From assembly GCA_003755025.1 (NCBI GenBank), contig RJVL01000001.1, positions 620,001 to 684,000 on the forward strand: a stretch of DNA of 64,000 nt, written 5' to 3'. A model generated the notes under the pieces. It saw only the letters and a list, made by a program, of their open reading frames with translations. It searched no databases and had not been told where the DNA came from. This DNA comes from Diaphorobacter nitroreducens. GTDB taxonomy: Bacteria > Pseudomonadota > Gammaproteobacteria > Burkholderiales > Burkholderiaceae_C. Shown in pieces: positions 8,946 to 16,334 of this stretch (positions are counted from its first letter, which is position 1; every line of letters starts with the position of its first letter). The position numbers and the translations under genes are program-made.

Positions 8946-9286
8946 AAGGACTTTCTGCTCAAGGGAAATTAGCGATGCGGCAATGCAGCATCGAATTATG
9001 TCAAAAAGACATGTGGTTATGCACCATTTTGGATTTGATGCCCCGCAATGGGACAGGTTTTCGGGGTTGTCGCGCATTGCTGGTGCGTTTTCTTGCGCGC
9101 TTTTGGTGCAAAGTCGACGGCGAATGCCCTGTCGCGCGGGATTGCGCAACGGTTTGACAGGGGCACGGCTGCGCCGCCCTGGGCACCGCCAAGGCAGCGC
9201 TGGCAGTGCAAGGCAGTCGGGGGAGAAGGGAGGGGAGAAAGGAATGCCGCTGGGTGGTAGCGGCGTGAGAGGGTGTGTGGATGCGC
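8946..9286. promoter_or_regulatory. gdhA upstream region, 341 bases, no gene
   Basis: No credible gene lies here. Base composition is less GC-rich near 8960-9060, as expected of a promoter for leftward gdhA transcription. A small inverted repeat ATGTC-AAAAA-GACAT is at 8998-9012 and another, GATGC...GCATC, at 8971-8990. Two NtrC-like sites are described separately. The right half (9110-9286) is GC-rich and holds nothing I can name; it is the region downstream of the mutL stop codon. Confidence 0.5.
9094..9110 (-). promoter_or_regulatory. Possible NtrC-type binding site upstream of gdhA
   Basis: Read on the gdhA strand the 17 bases are TGCACCAAAAGCGCGCA, which agrees at 14 of 17 positions with the enteric NtrC consensus (TGCACCA-N-rich-TGGTGCA type). 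A second, one-sided match, TGCACCATTTTGG, is at 9020-9032 on the plus strand. No convincing sigma-54 promoter (GG...GC, 10 bases apart) was seen between these and gdhA, so the assignment is weak. Confidence 0.3.
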
Positions 9287-11260
9287 TCAGCGCCCGCGCA
9301 GGAACAGCGCGTCCAGCTCTTTCATGCTGAGCTGGCGCCAGGTGGGGCGGCCGTGGTTGCACTGGTCGGAGCGATCGGTGACTTCCATCTGGCGCAGCAG
9401 GGCGTTCATCTCGTCCAGCGTCAACCGGCGATTGGCCCGCACGGCGCCATGGCAGGCCATGGTGGCAAGGATCTCGCTCTGCGCGCGCTGCACCACGGTG
9501 CTGGCGTCATGGGTGGCCAGCTCGGCCAGCACGCTGCGCGCCAGCTCCACGGGGTTGCCCTGGGCCAGCGTCGTGGGCACGGCGCGCACGGCCAGGGTGC
9601 GCGGCGAGAACGGCACGACCTCCAGTCCCAGCAGGGCCAACGTGTCGGCATGCGCCTCGGCGGTCGCCACCTCTTCGGGGGTGGCGGCGAAGGTGGCGGG
9701 GATGAGCAGTGGCTGGCTGGCGATGCGTGCACCTTGGTCCACCTGGGCCTTGAGCCGCTCGTACACGATGCGTTCGTGCGCCGCATGCATGTCCACCACC
9801 ACCAAACCCTGCGCGCTTTCGGCCAGGATATACACGCCATGGACCTGCGCCACGGCGCGGCCCAGCGGCCAGGTGTGCGCCTCCTCGACGGGCGCAGCCG
9901 CCATGTCGACGGCAGCCAGTGGAGCCGCGCTGGCGGGCGAGAAGGACGGCGCCGTGGGCGCGCCTGGAGCGACCGGTGCCATGGCGGTGGTTGCCGGCAT
10001 ACCGGGCGGTGGCGCAGCCGTGGATGTGCCCCAGAGTGCTTGTAAGTCAGAGACCTTGTGGCCTGCGCGTTCTTCAAATTTGATAGCTGCTTGCGCTTGC
10101 CAATAGGGGGGATGAGCCGGGTTTCTATCTGAATCGCCCACGGATGGAGCGGCAGGCGCTACATAAGTTGAAGCGGCGGTAGCCGCCAGCGCCTGCGCGC
10201 GCGGCGCCGCCAGAGCGTTCTCCACCGCGTGGCGCACGGCCTGGTGCACCTCGCGGCTGTCGCGAAAGCGCACCTCGATCTTGGTCGGGTGCACGTTCAC
10301 GTCCACACGCTGCGGGTCGATCTGTACGTACAGCGCGTATACCGGCTGCTTGTGGCCGTGCAGCACGTCCTCGTAGGCGCTGCGCGCGGCATGCGTGAGC
10401 ACCTTGTCGCGCACGAAGCGGCCGTTCACGTAGCAGAACTGCTGGTCTGCACGCGAACGGGCGGCATCGGGCAGCCCGGCGCGGCCCGTCACCGTGACCG
10501 CGCCCAGGCGCAGGTGCACAGGTACGGAGTCGCGGATGAAGTCCTCGCCCAGCACGTCGCTCAGGCGCTGCTGCAGGGCCTGCTGGCGTTTGCCCTCGTC
10601 CGCTGTGGCAGCGGGGGTCAGGGTGGCGCGCCATTGCTCCACCAGCTTGCCTTCGTGCCAGATGGCAAAGCCCACGTCGGGCCGCGCCAGCGCATGGCGG
10701 CGCACGGCCTCGATGCAGTGGGCGAGCTCGGTCGCGTCGGTCTTGAGGAACTTGCGCCGCGCGGGGGTGGAGAAGAACAGCTCCTTGACCTCCACGGTCG
10801 TGCCACGGCTGCGTGCCGCGGGGCGCAGTTCGCCGCTGCGCGCATCCAGCAGAAAGGCGCTGGCCTGCTGCGCGGTGCGCGACAGCAGCGCCATCTCGGA
10901 CACCGACGCGATGGCGGCCAGCGCCTCGCCGCGAAAACCCATGGTGGCGACCGATTCCAGGTCGTGCAGGTTGGTGATCTTGCTGGTGGCGTGGCGGCGC
11001 AGGGCCACCGGCAGCTCATCCTGCGGGATGCCGCTGCCGTCGTCCTCCACGGCGATCAGGCGCACGCCGCCGGCCAGCAGGCGCACGGTGATCTGGGTGG
11101 CGCCCGCATCCAGGGCGTTGTCCACCAGCTCGCGCACGGCAGACGCGGGGCGCTCCACCACTTCGCCCGCCGCGATCTGGCTGATGAGCTCGTCGGGCAG
11201 ATCGCGGATGGGGCGCCGGGGCGCGGGGGCGAGGGCGGTGTCGGAAGGCTGTGCGGTCAC
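9287..11260 (-). CDS. mutL: DNA mismatch repair protein MutL
   Basis: This 657-residue protein couples mismatch recognition by MutS to strand removal. The N-terminal GHKL ATPase is complete: ELVDNALDAGA, EDDGSGIP, TMGFRGEAL and GTTVEVKELF. The C-terminal domain has DMHAAHERIVYE, close to the endonuclease metal motif DQHA(x)2E(x)4E, plus ACHGAV and CNHGRPTW, so it is probably a nicking MutL, unlike the MutH-dependent E. coli enzyme. The linker between the domains (about residues 330-450) is low complexity and contains a copy of the dispersed palindromic element, giving YWQAQAAIKF. Confidence 0.95.
   Translation of the reverse strand: MTAQPSDTALAPAPRRPIRDLPDELISQIAAGEVVERPASAVRELVDNALDAGATQITVRLLAGGVRLIAVEDDGSGIPQDELPVALRRHATSKITNLHDLESVATMGFRGEALAAIASVSEMALLSRTAQQASAFLLDARSGELRPAARSRGTTVEVKELFFSTPARRKFLKTDATELAHCIEAVRRHALARPDVGFAIWHEGKLVEQWRATLTPAATADEGKRQQALQQRLSDVLGEDFIRDSVPVHLRLGAVTVTGRAGLPDAARSRADQQFCYVNGRFVRDKVLTHAARSAYEDVLHGHKQPVYALYVQIDPQRVDVNVHPTKIEVRFRDSREVHQAVRHAVENALAAPRAQALAATAASTYVAPAAPSVGDSDRNPAHPPYWQAQAAIKFEERAGHKVSDLQALWGTSTAAPPPGMPATTAMAPVAPGAPTAPSFSPASAAPLAAVDMAAAPVEEAHTWPLGRAVAQVHGVYILAESAQGLVVVDMHAAHERIVYERLKAQVDQGARIASQPLLIPATFAATPEEVATAEAHADTLALLGLEVVPFSPRTLAVRAVPTTLAQGNPVELARSVLAELATHDASTVVQRAQSEILATMACHGAVRANRRLTLDEMNALLRQMEVTDRSDQCNHGRPTWRQLSMKELDALFLRGR
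10076..10115 (+). repeat. Dispersed palindromic element, copy A (inside mutL)
   Basis: The left half, AAATTTGATAGCTGCTTGCG and CTTG after it (10076-10099), matches the element consensus almost perfectly; the right arm is decayed. It lies antisense within mutL and is translated as YWQAQAAIKF in the disordered linker. The codon frame (GCT starting at base 10087 on the minus strand) is the only open antisense frame of the element. Confidence 0.75.
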
Positions 11261-11303
11261 GCGGGGATTTTAGGTGGCGATGCGACCGCGGGTGCTGTAA
11301 GGG

Positions 11304-11555
11304 TCAGTGGCGGTGGCGGTAGCCGCGGTCGTTGTTGCGGCCGACCTCGTTGCCGATCAGCGCGCCGGCGGCGGCGCCGCCCACGGTACCCAGCGTGGAG
11401 CCGAACACCGCGCTGCCCACCAGGCCGCCGGCCACGGCGCCGACGCCCGTGCCGATCTGTGCGTTGCTGGGCCGGTGGGCGCAGCCGCCCAGTGCAAGGG
11501 CGCCCGTGAGCAGTGCGGCAGTGGCGATCAGGCGGCTGTGGCGGAGGACGGTCAT
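11304..11555 (-). CDS. Glycine-zipper lipoprotein, 83 aa
   Basis: A small lipoprotein. A signal peptide ends in the lipobox ALGGC, with Cys25 as the expected lipidated residue. After it come GVGAVAGGLVGSAVFGS and VGGAAAGALIGNEVG, alternating small residues typical of glycine-zipper helix pairs. The C-terminus is basic (NNDRGYRHRH). The start is the ATG at 11555 with AAAGGAA upstream; a much longer open frame reading in from dedA is an antisense shadow. Such proteins are often envelope-stress or outer-membrane associated, but the role here is unknown. A close paralogue sits at 12540-12770. Confidence 0.85.
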   Translation of the reverse strand: MTVLRHSRLIATAALLTGALALGGCAHRPSNAQIGTGVGAVAGGLVGSAVFGSTLGTVGGAAAGALIGNEVGRNNDRGYRHRH

Positions 11556-11661
11556 GGCGGTTCCTTTCGGGGAGATGGTCTTGTAATGAGGTGCGGCGCG
11601 GTGCGCACGCCGTGGGTGCACTATGGCGCGGCCGTGTGAAGTGTGCCCCGCGGTTTGTTTG

Positions 11662-11692
11662 CCAATTGCCAACAAGTGTGAGCAATTGCCAA
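11662..11692. promoter_or_regulatory. Paired direct repeats between divergent lipoprotein and dedA genes
   Basis: Two near-identical 11-mers, CCAATTGCCAA (11662-11672) and GCAATTGCCAA (11682-11692), are spaced exactly 20 bases start to start, about two helical turns. Each contains the palindrome CAATTG. They lie in the 213-base intergenic region shared by two divergent genes, so a regulator could bind both on one face of the DNA. No regulator can be named. Confidence 0.4.
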
Positions 11693-11768
11693 TGGTGGTG
11701 TGGTGCAACCAGGGGCATTGGGGGCGCGGGTACATTACGGCGCACTTCGCCAACGGGAGGTTTGTGTT

Positions 11769-12431
11769 TTGGAAGTCTTTGCGTTCCTGATCGATTTCAT
11801 CCTGCATGTGGACAAGCATCTCGCCGCCTTCGTGGCCAGCTATGGCCCCTGGGTGTACGCGCTGCTGTTCATCATCGTGTTCGTGGAGACGGGCGTGGTG
11901 GTCATGCCCTTTCTGCCGGGTGACTCGCTGCTGTTCGTGGTGGGGGCGCTCAGCGGTGCAGGGTTGATGAACTTCCCGCTGGCCTGCGCGGTTCTGTTGG
12001 CTGCGGCGATCCTGGGCGACCAGTGCAACTACAGCATCGGGCGCTATTTCGGACCCAAGGTATTCCAATGGGAAAGTTCGCGCTGGTTCAACAAGAAGGC
12101 CTTCGACCAGGCCCATGCGTTCTACGAGCGCTATGGCGGCATCACCATCGTGCTGGCGCGCTTCATGCCCTTCATCCGCACGTTCGCTCCCTTCGTGGGC
12201 GGCGTGGCGGCCATGGGGCGAGGCAAGTTCACGGCCTACAACGTCGGTGGTGCGGTACTGTGGGTCGTGGGCATCTGCACGGCGGGGTACTTCTTTGGAA
12301 ACATGGCCTGGGTGCAGCGGCATCTGGACAAGATCATCTGGGCCATGATCTTCATCCCCGGCCTGATTGCCATCTTTGGCGCATGGCGCGCCGGGCGCAA
12401 GGCACCGGGAACTGCGGTTGCTATTGAATAG
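11769..12431 (+). CDS. DedA family membrane protein
   Basis: A 220-residue inner-membrane protein of the DedA/SNARE-associated family, whose members take part in lipid carrier or phospholipid flipping and in membrane homeostasis. Family motifs are visible: ETGVVVMPFLPGDSLLF, GDQCNYSIGRYFG and RFMPFIRTFAPFVGG, with the FxxxR-type signature. The start is a TTG at 11769, chosen because CGGGAGG lies 9 bases before it. The last codons (GCT ATT GAA TAG) belong to a copy of the dispersed palindromic element, so the element supplies the stop codon. Confidence 0.92.
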   Translation: MEVFAFLIDFILHVDKHLAAFVASYGPWVYALLFIIVFVETGVVVMPFLPGDSLLFVVGALSGAGLMNFPLACAVLLAAAILGDQCNYSIGRYFGPKVFQWESSRWFNKKAFDQAHAFYERYGGITIVLARFMPFIRTFAPFVGGVAAMGRGKFTAYNVGGAVLWVVGICTAGYFFGNMAWVQRHLDKIIWAMIFIPGLIAIFGAWRAGRKAPGTAVAIE

Positions 12432-12468
12432 ATAGCTCGTAACGCTTACTAGAAGCGCGTTAGGGCCA
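12418..12468 (+). repeat. Dispersed palindromic element, copy B (end of dedA)
   Basis: GATAGCTCGTAACGCTT, a short loop, then AAGCGCGTTAGGGCC match the element in sense orientation. The first codons are read in the same frame as the sense copies in comEC and the 25699-26154 gene, but a TAG replaces the Leu codon and ends dedA. The two arms can pair, so the copy may also act as a transcript-end hairpin. Confidence 0.75.
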
Positions 12469-12483
12469 TGTTCCATATAAAAA

Positions 12484-12508
12484 GCCACCGCCTCGCGAGA
12501 GGGGTGGC
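12484..12508. terminator. Terminator for the 12540-12770 lipoprotein gene
   Basis: The inverted repeat GCCAC-cg-CCTC-gcga-GAGG-g-GTGGC forms a stable hairpin. On the minus strand it is followed by TTTTTAT (complement of 12475-12483), so it should end leftward transcription from the glycine-zipper gene. It may also stop dedA transcripts coming from the other side. Confidence 0.75.
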
Positions 12509-12539
12509 GTTCTGCATGGTGAGGCTCTCAGGCGGGCCG

Positions 12540-12770
12540 TCAACGGCGGCGATCGCGGTCCCGGTCCTCACCCAGTTCGTGGCCGATCAGCGCGCCAGCA
12601 GCGGCGCCGCCAATGGTGGCGGCCGTGCCGCCCACGGCGCTACCGAGTGCGCCGCCAGCCACGGCGCCGACACCGGTGCCGATCTGGGCGTTGGTGGGAT
12701 TGGACGAGCAGCCCACCAGGCCCAGGGCGGCTGCGCAGGCGGCGGCGGAGAGAAGGTGGCGGTATTGCAT
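12540..12770 (-). CDS. Glycine-zipper lipoprotein, 76 aa
   Basis: A short lipoprotein and a clear paralogue of the 83-residue one at 11304-11555. Both share NAQIGTGVGAVAGG after the lipobox. The signal peptide ends at LGLVGC with Cys21 lipidated. Two glycine-zipper stretches (AVAGGALGSAVGG, ATIGGAAAGALIG) precede a charged tail, HELGEDRDRDRRR. An AGGAG-type site precedes the ATG. The two paralogues flank dedA, which suggests an old local duplication. Function is unknown. Confidence 0.85.
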   Translation of the reverse strand: MQYRHLLSAAACAAALGLVGCSSNPTNAQIGTGVGAVAGGALGSAVGGTAATIGGAAAGALIGHELGEDRDRDRRR

Positions 12771-12890
12771 GGTGGCTCCTTATGGTCAACAGACCCCGGT
12801 GTGGGGCCGTGACTCAACTGTCACCCCGCAGGCCCGGCGCCGGTGTAGGCCCGTCTTGCCGGCGCGTGTAGGACGCGGCGGCCCCAGGCC

Positions 12891-13223
12891 CTAACCCGGC
12901 GCGAGACAGATCGTCACCAGCAGCGAGGCGTCCTGCAGCGCCCGCAGCACATGCGGAATGCGCGGCACCAGGTGCAGGAAGTCGCCTTCGCGCAGGGTAT
13001 GCGACTGCGCGCCGGCCTGGAAAAGCACCTCGCCCTCCAGGCACAGCAGCGTGATTTCGCCCGGTGCGTCGTGCTGGTGCTGCTCTTTACCGGCGGGCAG
13101 CACCACGCGGATCACTTCCAGCTGGCCGGCCTTGATGAGGGCGCTGGTGGGGGTGTCGTGCAGGCGCGGCCCCAGGGGCCGGAGGCTGACGACTTCGCAG
13201 GACTGGGCGTGGGGCAGTGCCAT
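12891..13223 (-). CDS. Cupin domain protein
   Basis: A 110-residue single-domain cupin, a small beta-barrel that often binds a metal or a small ligand. The first cupin motif survives as EQHQHDAPGEITLLCLEGEV and the second as LREGDFLHLVPRIPHVLRA, so two or three His ligands are possible. There is no signal peptide. The protein is too generic for a substrate to be named; sugar isomerase-like, quercetinase-like and purely ligand-binding roles are all possible. It is 34 bases upstream of the end of amiC on the same strand. Confidence 0.8.
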   Translation of the reverse strand: MALPHAQSCEVVSLRPLGPRLHDTPTSALIKAGQLEVIRVVLPAGKEQHQHDAPGEITLLCLEGEVLFQAGAQSHTLREGDFLHLVPRIPHVLRALQDASLLVTICLAPG

Positions 13224-13257
13224 GGCGGTCTCCTGGCCGCCGGCACGGCCGCGCTGC

Positions 13258-14706
13258 TCAGACGGTGCGGCTGCGCGCCAGCGGCGGGTTTTTCGCGAAG
13301 TATCGGACGATGCCGCGCATCAGCGCGTCGGCCAACTGCTCTTGATACGCGGCGGACCGCAGCTTGGACTCTTCCTCGGGGTTGCTGATGAAGGCCGTCT
13401 CCACCAGCACGCTGGGAATGTCGGGCGCCTTGAGCACGGCAAAGCCCGCCTGCTCCACGCGCGGCTTGTGCAGCTTGGCCATGCCGCCGATCTCGCCCAG
13501 CAGCACGCTGCCGAGCTTCAGGCTGTCGTTGATCTGCGCCGTGGTGCTCATGTCCAGCAGCGCGCGCTGCACATGGCGGTCCTGCTGGGCGCCCAGGTTC
13601 ACGCCGCCGATCAGGTCGGCCTCGTTCTCCTTGTTGGCCAGCCAGCGCGCGGCCGAGCTGGACGCGCCGCCCTGGCTCAGCGCGAATACGCTGGCGCCGC
13701 GTGCCGACGGGGTGGTGAAGGCGTCGGCGTGGATGGACACGAACAGGTCTGCCTGCACGCGCCGCGCCTTGTCGACGCGCGCCGCCAGCGGGACGAAGAA
13801 GTCACCGTCGCGCGTGAGAAAGGCGCGCATGGGATTGCCGCCCACCTGCGTGGCATTGATGCGGTCGCGCAGCAGGTGCGCCACTTTCAGCACCACGTCC
13901 TTTTCGCGCGTGCCGCGCGGGCCGATGGCGCCCGGGTCTTCGCCGCCGTGGCCGGGGTCCAGCGCGATGATGATGAGGCGGTCGGTGGAATACGCCGCGC
14001 GGGCCGTCGTGGGCGGGGTGGCGGGTGCGGCAGGGCGCGCCGGGGCGGCGGGTGCCGGCGCCACGGGTGCGGTTGCCACCGCCGTGCCCGGCACGGGCAG
14101 GGCAGGGGGCATGGCCTGCGGTGCGGAATGCCGTGCAATCAGGTCACCCAGCGGGTCCGTCAATGGGGGAGCCGCCATGGCGCGCCCCGTACCCGCGCTG
14201 CCGGGCAGCGGCGCGGTGGCATCGCGCAGCCGCTCGGCGATCAGTGCCTCCAGCGGGTCGGGCGGCTGCGCGGGATACAGGTCGAACACCAGCCGGTGCT
14301 GGTACGCGGCCACGGGCTGCAGCGTGAAGACCTGCGGTCGCGCCGCCTGCTTCAGGTCCACCACCAGGCGCACCACGCCGGGCGCGTTCTGGCCCACGCG
14401 GATGCCGGCGATGTTGGGGTCGTCTGCGCGCACCTTGGCGACCAGTTCGCGCAGCGAGGGGTTGAGGTCGATGCCCTCGATGTCCACCGCCAGGCGCGGC
14501 GGCGTGTCCACGAAGGTCTGGCGGGCCGTGAGCGCACGGTCGGATTCGATGGTCACCCGTGAATAGTCGGGCGCGGGCCAGACACGCACCGCGACGATGG
14601 TGGCGCCGCGCGCGATCTGCTGCGTGCCCAGCAGCAGTACCAGGCTACCCGCGCGCAGCAGAGTGCGGCGGCTGTGAAGGGGGGAAGGGCGGCGGGCATC
14701 GCTCAT
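13258..14706 (-). CDS. amiC: N-acetylmuramoyl-L-alanine amidase AmiC
   Basis: A 482-residue periplasmic amidase that splits septal peptidoglycan so daughter cells can separate. The N-terminus (SRRTLLRAGSLVLLLG) has a twin-arginine-type signal, as in E. coli AmiC. Residues about 35-150 form an AMIN domain for septal targeting. A Pro/Ala-rich linker follows, and the C-terminal Amidase_3 domain carries the zinc and catalytic motifs LDPGHGGEDPGA, VSIHADA and VETAFISNPEEE. Its start overlaps the tsaE stop by four bases (ATGA), so the two are translationally coupled. Confidence 0.95.
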   Translation of the reverse strand: MSDARRPSPLHSRRTLLRAGSLVLLLGTQQIARGATIVAVRVWPAPDYSRVTIESDRALTARQTFVDTPPRLAVDIEGIDLNPSLRELVAKVRADDPNIAGIRVGQNAPGVVRLVVDLKQAARPQVFTLQPVAAYQHRLVFDLYPAQPPDPLEALIAERLRDATAPLPGSAGTGRAMAAPPLTDPLGDLIARHSAPQAMPPALPVPGTAVATAPVAPAPAAPARPAAPATPPTTARAAYSTDRLIIIALDPGHGGEDPGAIGPRGTREKDVVLKVAHLLRDRINATQVGGNPMRAFLTRDGDFFVPLAARVDKARRVQADLFVSIHADAFTTPSARGASVFALSQGGASSSAARWLANKENEADLIGGVNLGAQQDRHVQRALLDMSTTAQINDSLKLGSVLLGEIGGMAKLHKPRVEQAGFAVLKAPDIPSVLVETAFISNPEEESKLRSAAYQEQLADALMRGIVRYFAKNPPLARSRTV

Positions 14707-15212
14707 GGGGTGTCCAGTCCTTGCAGTATGGCGCTGCCATGGGGCGTGTGGGCTCGCAGCGTCACGTGCCGGGCTGAATCATCCTCCGCTTCAATGTGAA
14801 TAGCAATATCCGCAGGCGGGATGAGGGTTCCTGCATGGCCAGGCCACTCGGCCAGCTTCAGGCCGGGGCTGGCGAAGATGTCGCGAAAGCCTGCGTCTTC
14901 CCACTCGCGCGGGTCGCTGAAACGGTAGAAGTCGAAGTGCCAGATGTTCAGTCCTGGTGCTTGGTGCGGCTCGACCACGGCGTAGGTGGGGCTCTTGACG
15001 CGCCCCTGCACGCCCAGGGCGCGCAGCAGGTGGCGCACCAGCGTGGTCTTGCCTGCACCCAGGTCGCCATGCAGGGCGATGAAGGCATTGCGCAGGCCGG
15101 GCTGCGCGGCCAGGCGCGTGGCGAAGCGCGCCGTGTCCTCCTCGTCCTTCCATTGCAGCGACAGGCAGTGCGGCGTTTCTACAATCGGGTGTTGATGGTG
15201 TGCAGCAGTCAA
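14703..15212 (-). CDS. tsaE: tRNA threonylcarbamoyladenosine biosynthesis ATPase TsaE
   Basis: A protein of about 169 residues that works with TsaB and TsaD to make the t6A modification at tRNA position 37. It has the P-loop GDLGAGKTTLVRHLL, the RVKSPTYAVVE segment and FDFYRFSDPREWEDAG, all typical of TsaE. I choose the TTG at 15212 because GAGGAACGAG lies just before it and no ATG or GTG is available in a suitable place. The start overlaps the divergent queG start by 18 bases, which is unusual. The gene is followed by amiC, a common partner. Confidence 0.9.
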   Translation of the reverse strand: MTAAHHQHPIVETPHCLSLQWKDEEDTARFATRLAAQPGLRNAFIALHGDLGAGKTTLVRHLLRALGVQGRVKSPTYAVVEPHQAPGLNIWHFDFYRFSDPREWEDAGFRDIFASPGLKLAEWPGHAGTLIPPADIAIHIEAEDDSARHVTLRAHTPHGSAILQGLDTP

Positions 15213-16280
15213 CTCGTTCCTCAAATACAAGGCTGGGCCCGCGAGCTGGGATTTTCCCAAATCAAGGTGGCCGGCGTGGACTTGTCCTCCGCCGAGCCCG
15301 GATTGATGCAATGGCTGGCCCAAGGGTTCCATGGCGAGATGCATTACATGGCTGCGCATGGCCTGAAGCGTGCCCGCCCGGCGGAGCTGGTGCCCGGCAC
15401 CGTGAGCGTGATCACCGCGCGCATGGACTACCTGCCGCGGGCGACGGCGCTGGAAGCCGCCGAAGGCTGGCAGGCCATTGAACTTGGCCGGCTGGCGCGA
15501 CCCACCGAGGCGGTGGTTTCCGTCTACGCCCGGGGACGCGACTACCACAAGGTGCTGCGCGCGCGGCTGCAAAAGCTCAGCGACCGTGTCGCCGAGGCAG
15601 TAGGGCCCTTTGGCCACCGCGTGTTCACCGACTCGGCGCCGGTGCTGGAGGCCGAGCTTGCGCGCCGCAGCGGCCAGGGCTGGCGCGGCAAGCACACGCT
15701 GGTGCTGAGCCGCGAGGCCGGCTCGATGTTCTTTCTGGGCGAGATCTATGTGGACATGCCCCTCGAACCCACCGAGCCCGTCACCCACCACTGCGGCAGT
15801 TGCCAGGCGTGTATCGACGTCTGCCCCACGCAGGCCATCATCGCGCCGTACCGCCTGGATGCGCGCCGCTGTATCTCCTACCTCACCATCGAGCACGCCG
15901 GGCCCATTCCGCTGGAGTTGCGCCCGCTCATGGGCAACCGCATCTATGGCTGCGACGACTGCCAGCTCATCTGCCCGTGGAACAAGTTCGCGCAGACCAG
16001 CAGCCTGCCCGATTTCGATGTGCGCGCGGGGCTGGTGGGGCAGCAGCTCGTGCATCTGTTTACGTGGGACGAGGAGACCTTCCTGCGCATGACCGAGGGC
16101 GGCCCGATCCGTCGCATCGGCCATGAGCGCTGGCTGCGCAACATCGCCGTGGCGCTGGGCAACGCGTTGCGCGCGACCCGCGACTCTGTCGTTCGCGCGG
16201 CGCTGGCCGCACGCGCCGATGACCCGAGCCCGCTGGTGCGCGAGCATGTGGCCTGGGCGCTGGCACAGGAAAATGAATAA
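15195..16280 (+). CDS. queG: Epoxyqueuosine reductase QueG
   Basis: A 361-residue cytoplasmic cobalamin- and iron-sulfur-dependent enzyme that performs the last step of queuosine synthesis in tRNA. The two ferredoxin-like [4Fe-4S] clusters are visible: CGSCQACIDVCPTQA and YGCDDCQLICPW. The N-terminal region (ARELGFSQIKVAGVDL, GFHGEMHYMAAH) and a HEAT-like C-terminal tail are normal. The ATG at 15195 gives the expected N-terminus. The 5' end overlaps the divergent tsaE gene, so its promoter must lie within tsaE. Confidence 0.95.
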   Translation: MVCSSQLVPQIQGWARELGFSQIKVAGVDLSSAEPGLMQWLAQGFHGEMHYMAAHGLKRARPAELVPGTVSVITARMDYLPRATALEAAEGWQAIELGRLARPTEAVVSVYARGRDYHKVLRARLQKLSDRVAEAVGPFGHRVFTDSAPVLEAELARRSGQGWRGKHTLVLSREAGSMFFLGEIYVDMPLEPTEPVTHHCGSCQACIDVCPTQAIIAPYRLDARRCISYLTIEHAGPIPLELRPLMGNRIYGCDDCQLICPWNKFAQTSSLPDFDVRAGLVGQQLVHLFTWDEETFLRMTEGGPIRRIGHERWLRNIAVALGNALRATRDSVVRAALAARADDPSPLVREHVAWALAQENE

Positions 16281-16334
16281 AAATGGCCTGCAACGCTTGC
16301 AGAAAAAGCGCGAGTAGCTATTAATTAAATAGCG
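16281..16334 (-). repeat. Dispersed palindromic element, copy C (queG / AEC gene boundary)
   Basis: Reverse-complemented, the stretch reads AATAGCTACTCGCGCTTTTT, a short loop, then AAGCGTTGCAGGCC and ATTTT, a full-length copy. It exactly fills the space between the queG stop (16278-16280) and the stop codon of the convergent AEC gene (16335-16337). Pairing of the GCGCTT and AAGCG arms could provide a bidirectional transcript end. Confidence 0.8.

Noticed and set aside
8946..9019. A sigma-54 promoter for gdhA to go with the NtrC-like sites
   Set aside because: No GG-N10-GC arrangement with acceptable flanks was found on the minus strand. The closest stretch, GATGCTGCATTGC, lacks the GG.
11304..12488. 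A single 394-codon minus-strand protein ending in the glycine-zipper lipoprotein
   Set aside because: The part upstream of 11555 is antisense to dedA. The lipoprotein signal peptide and ribosome site mark the true start at 11555.
14703..16247. A 514-codon fusion containing TsaE
   Set aside because: The N-terminal two thirds are antisense to queG. TsaE begins at about 15212 by homology and ribosome site.
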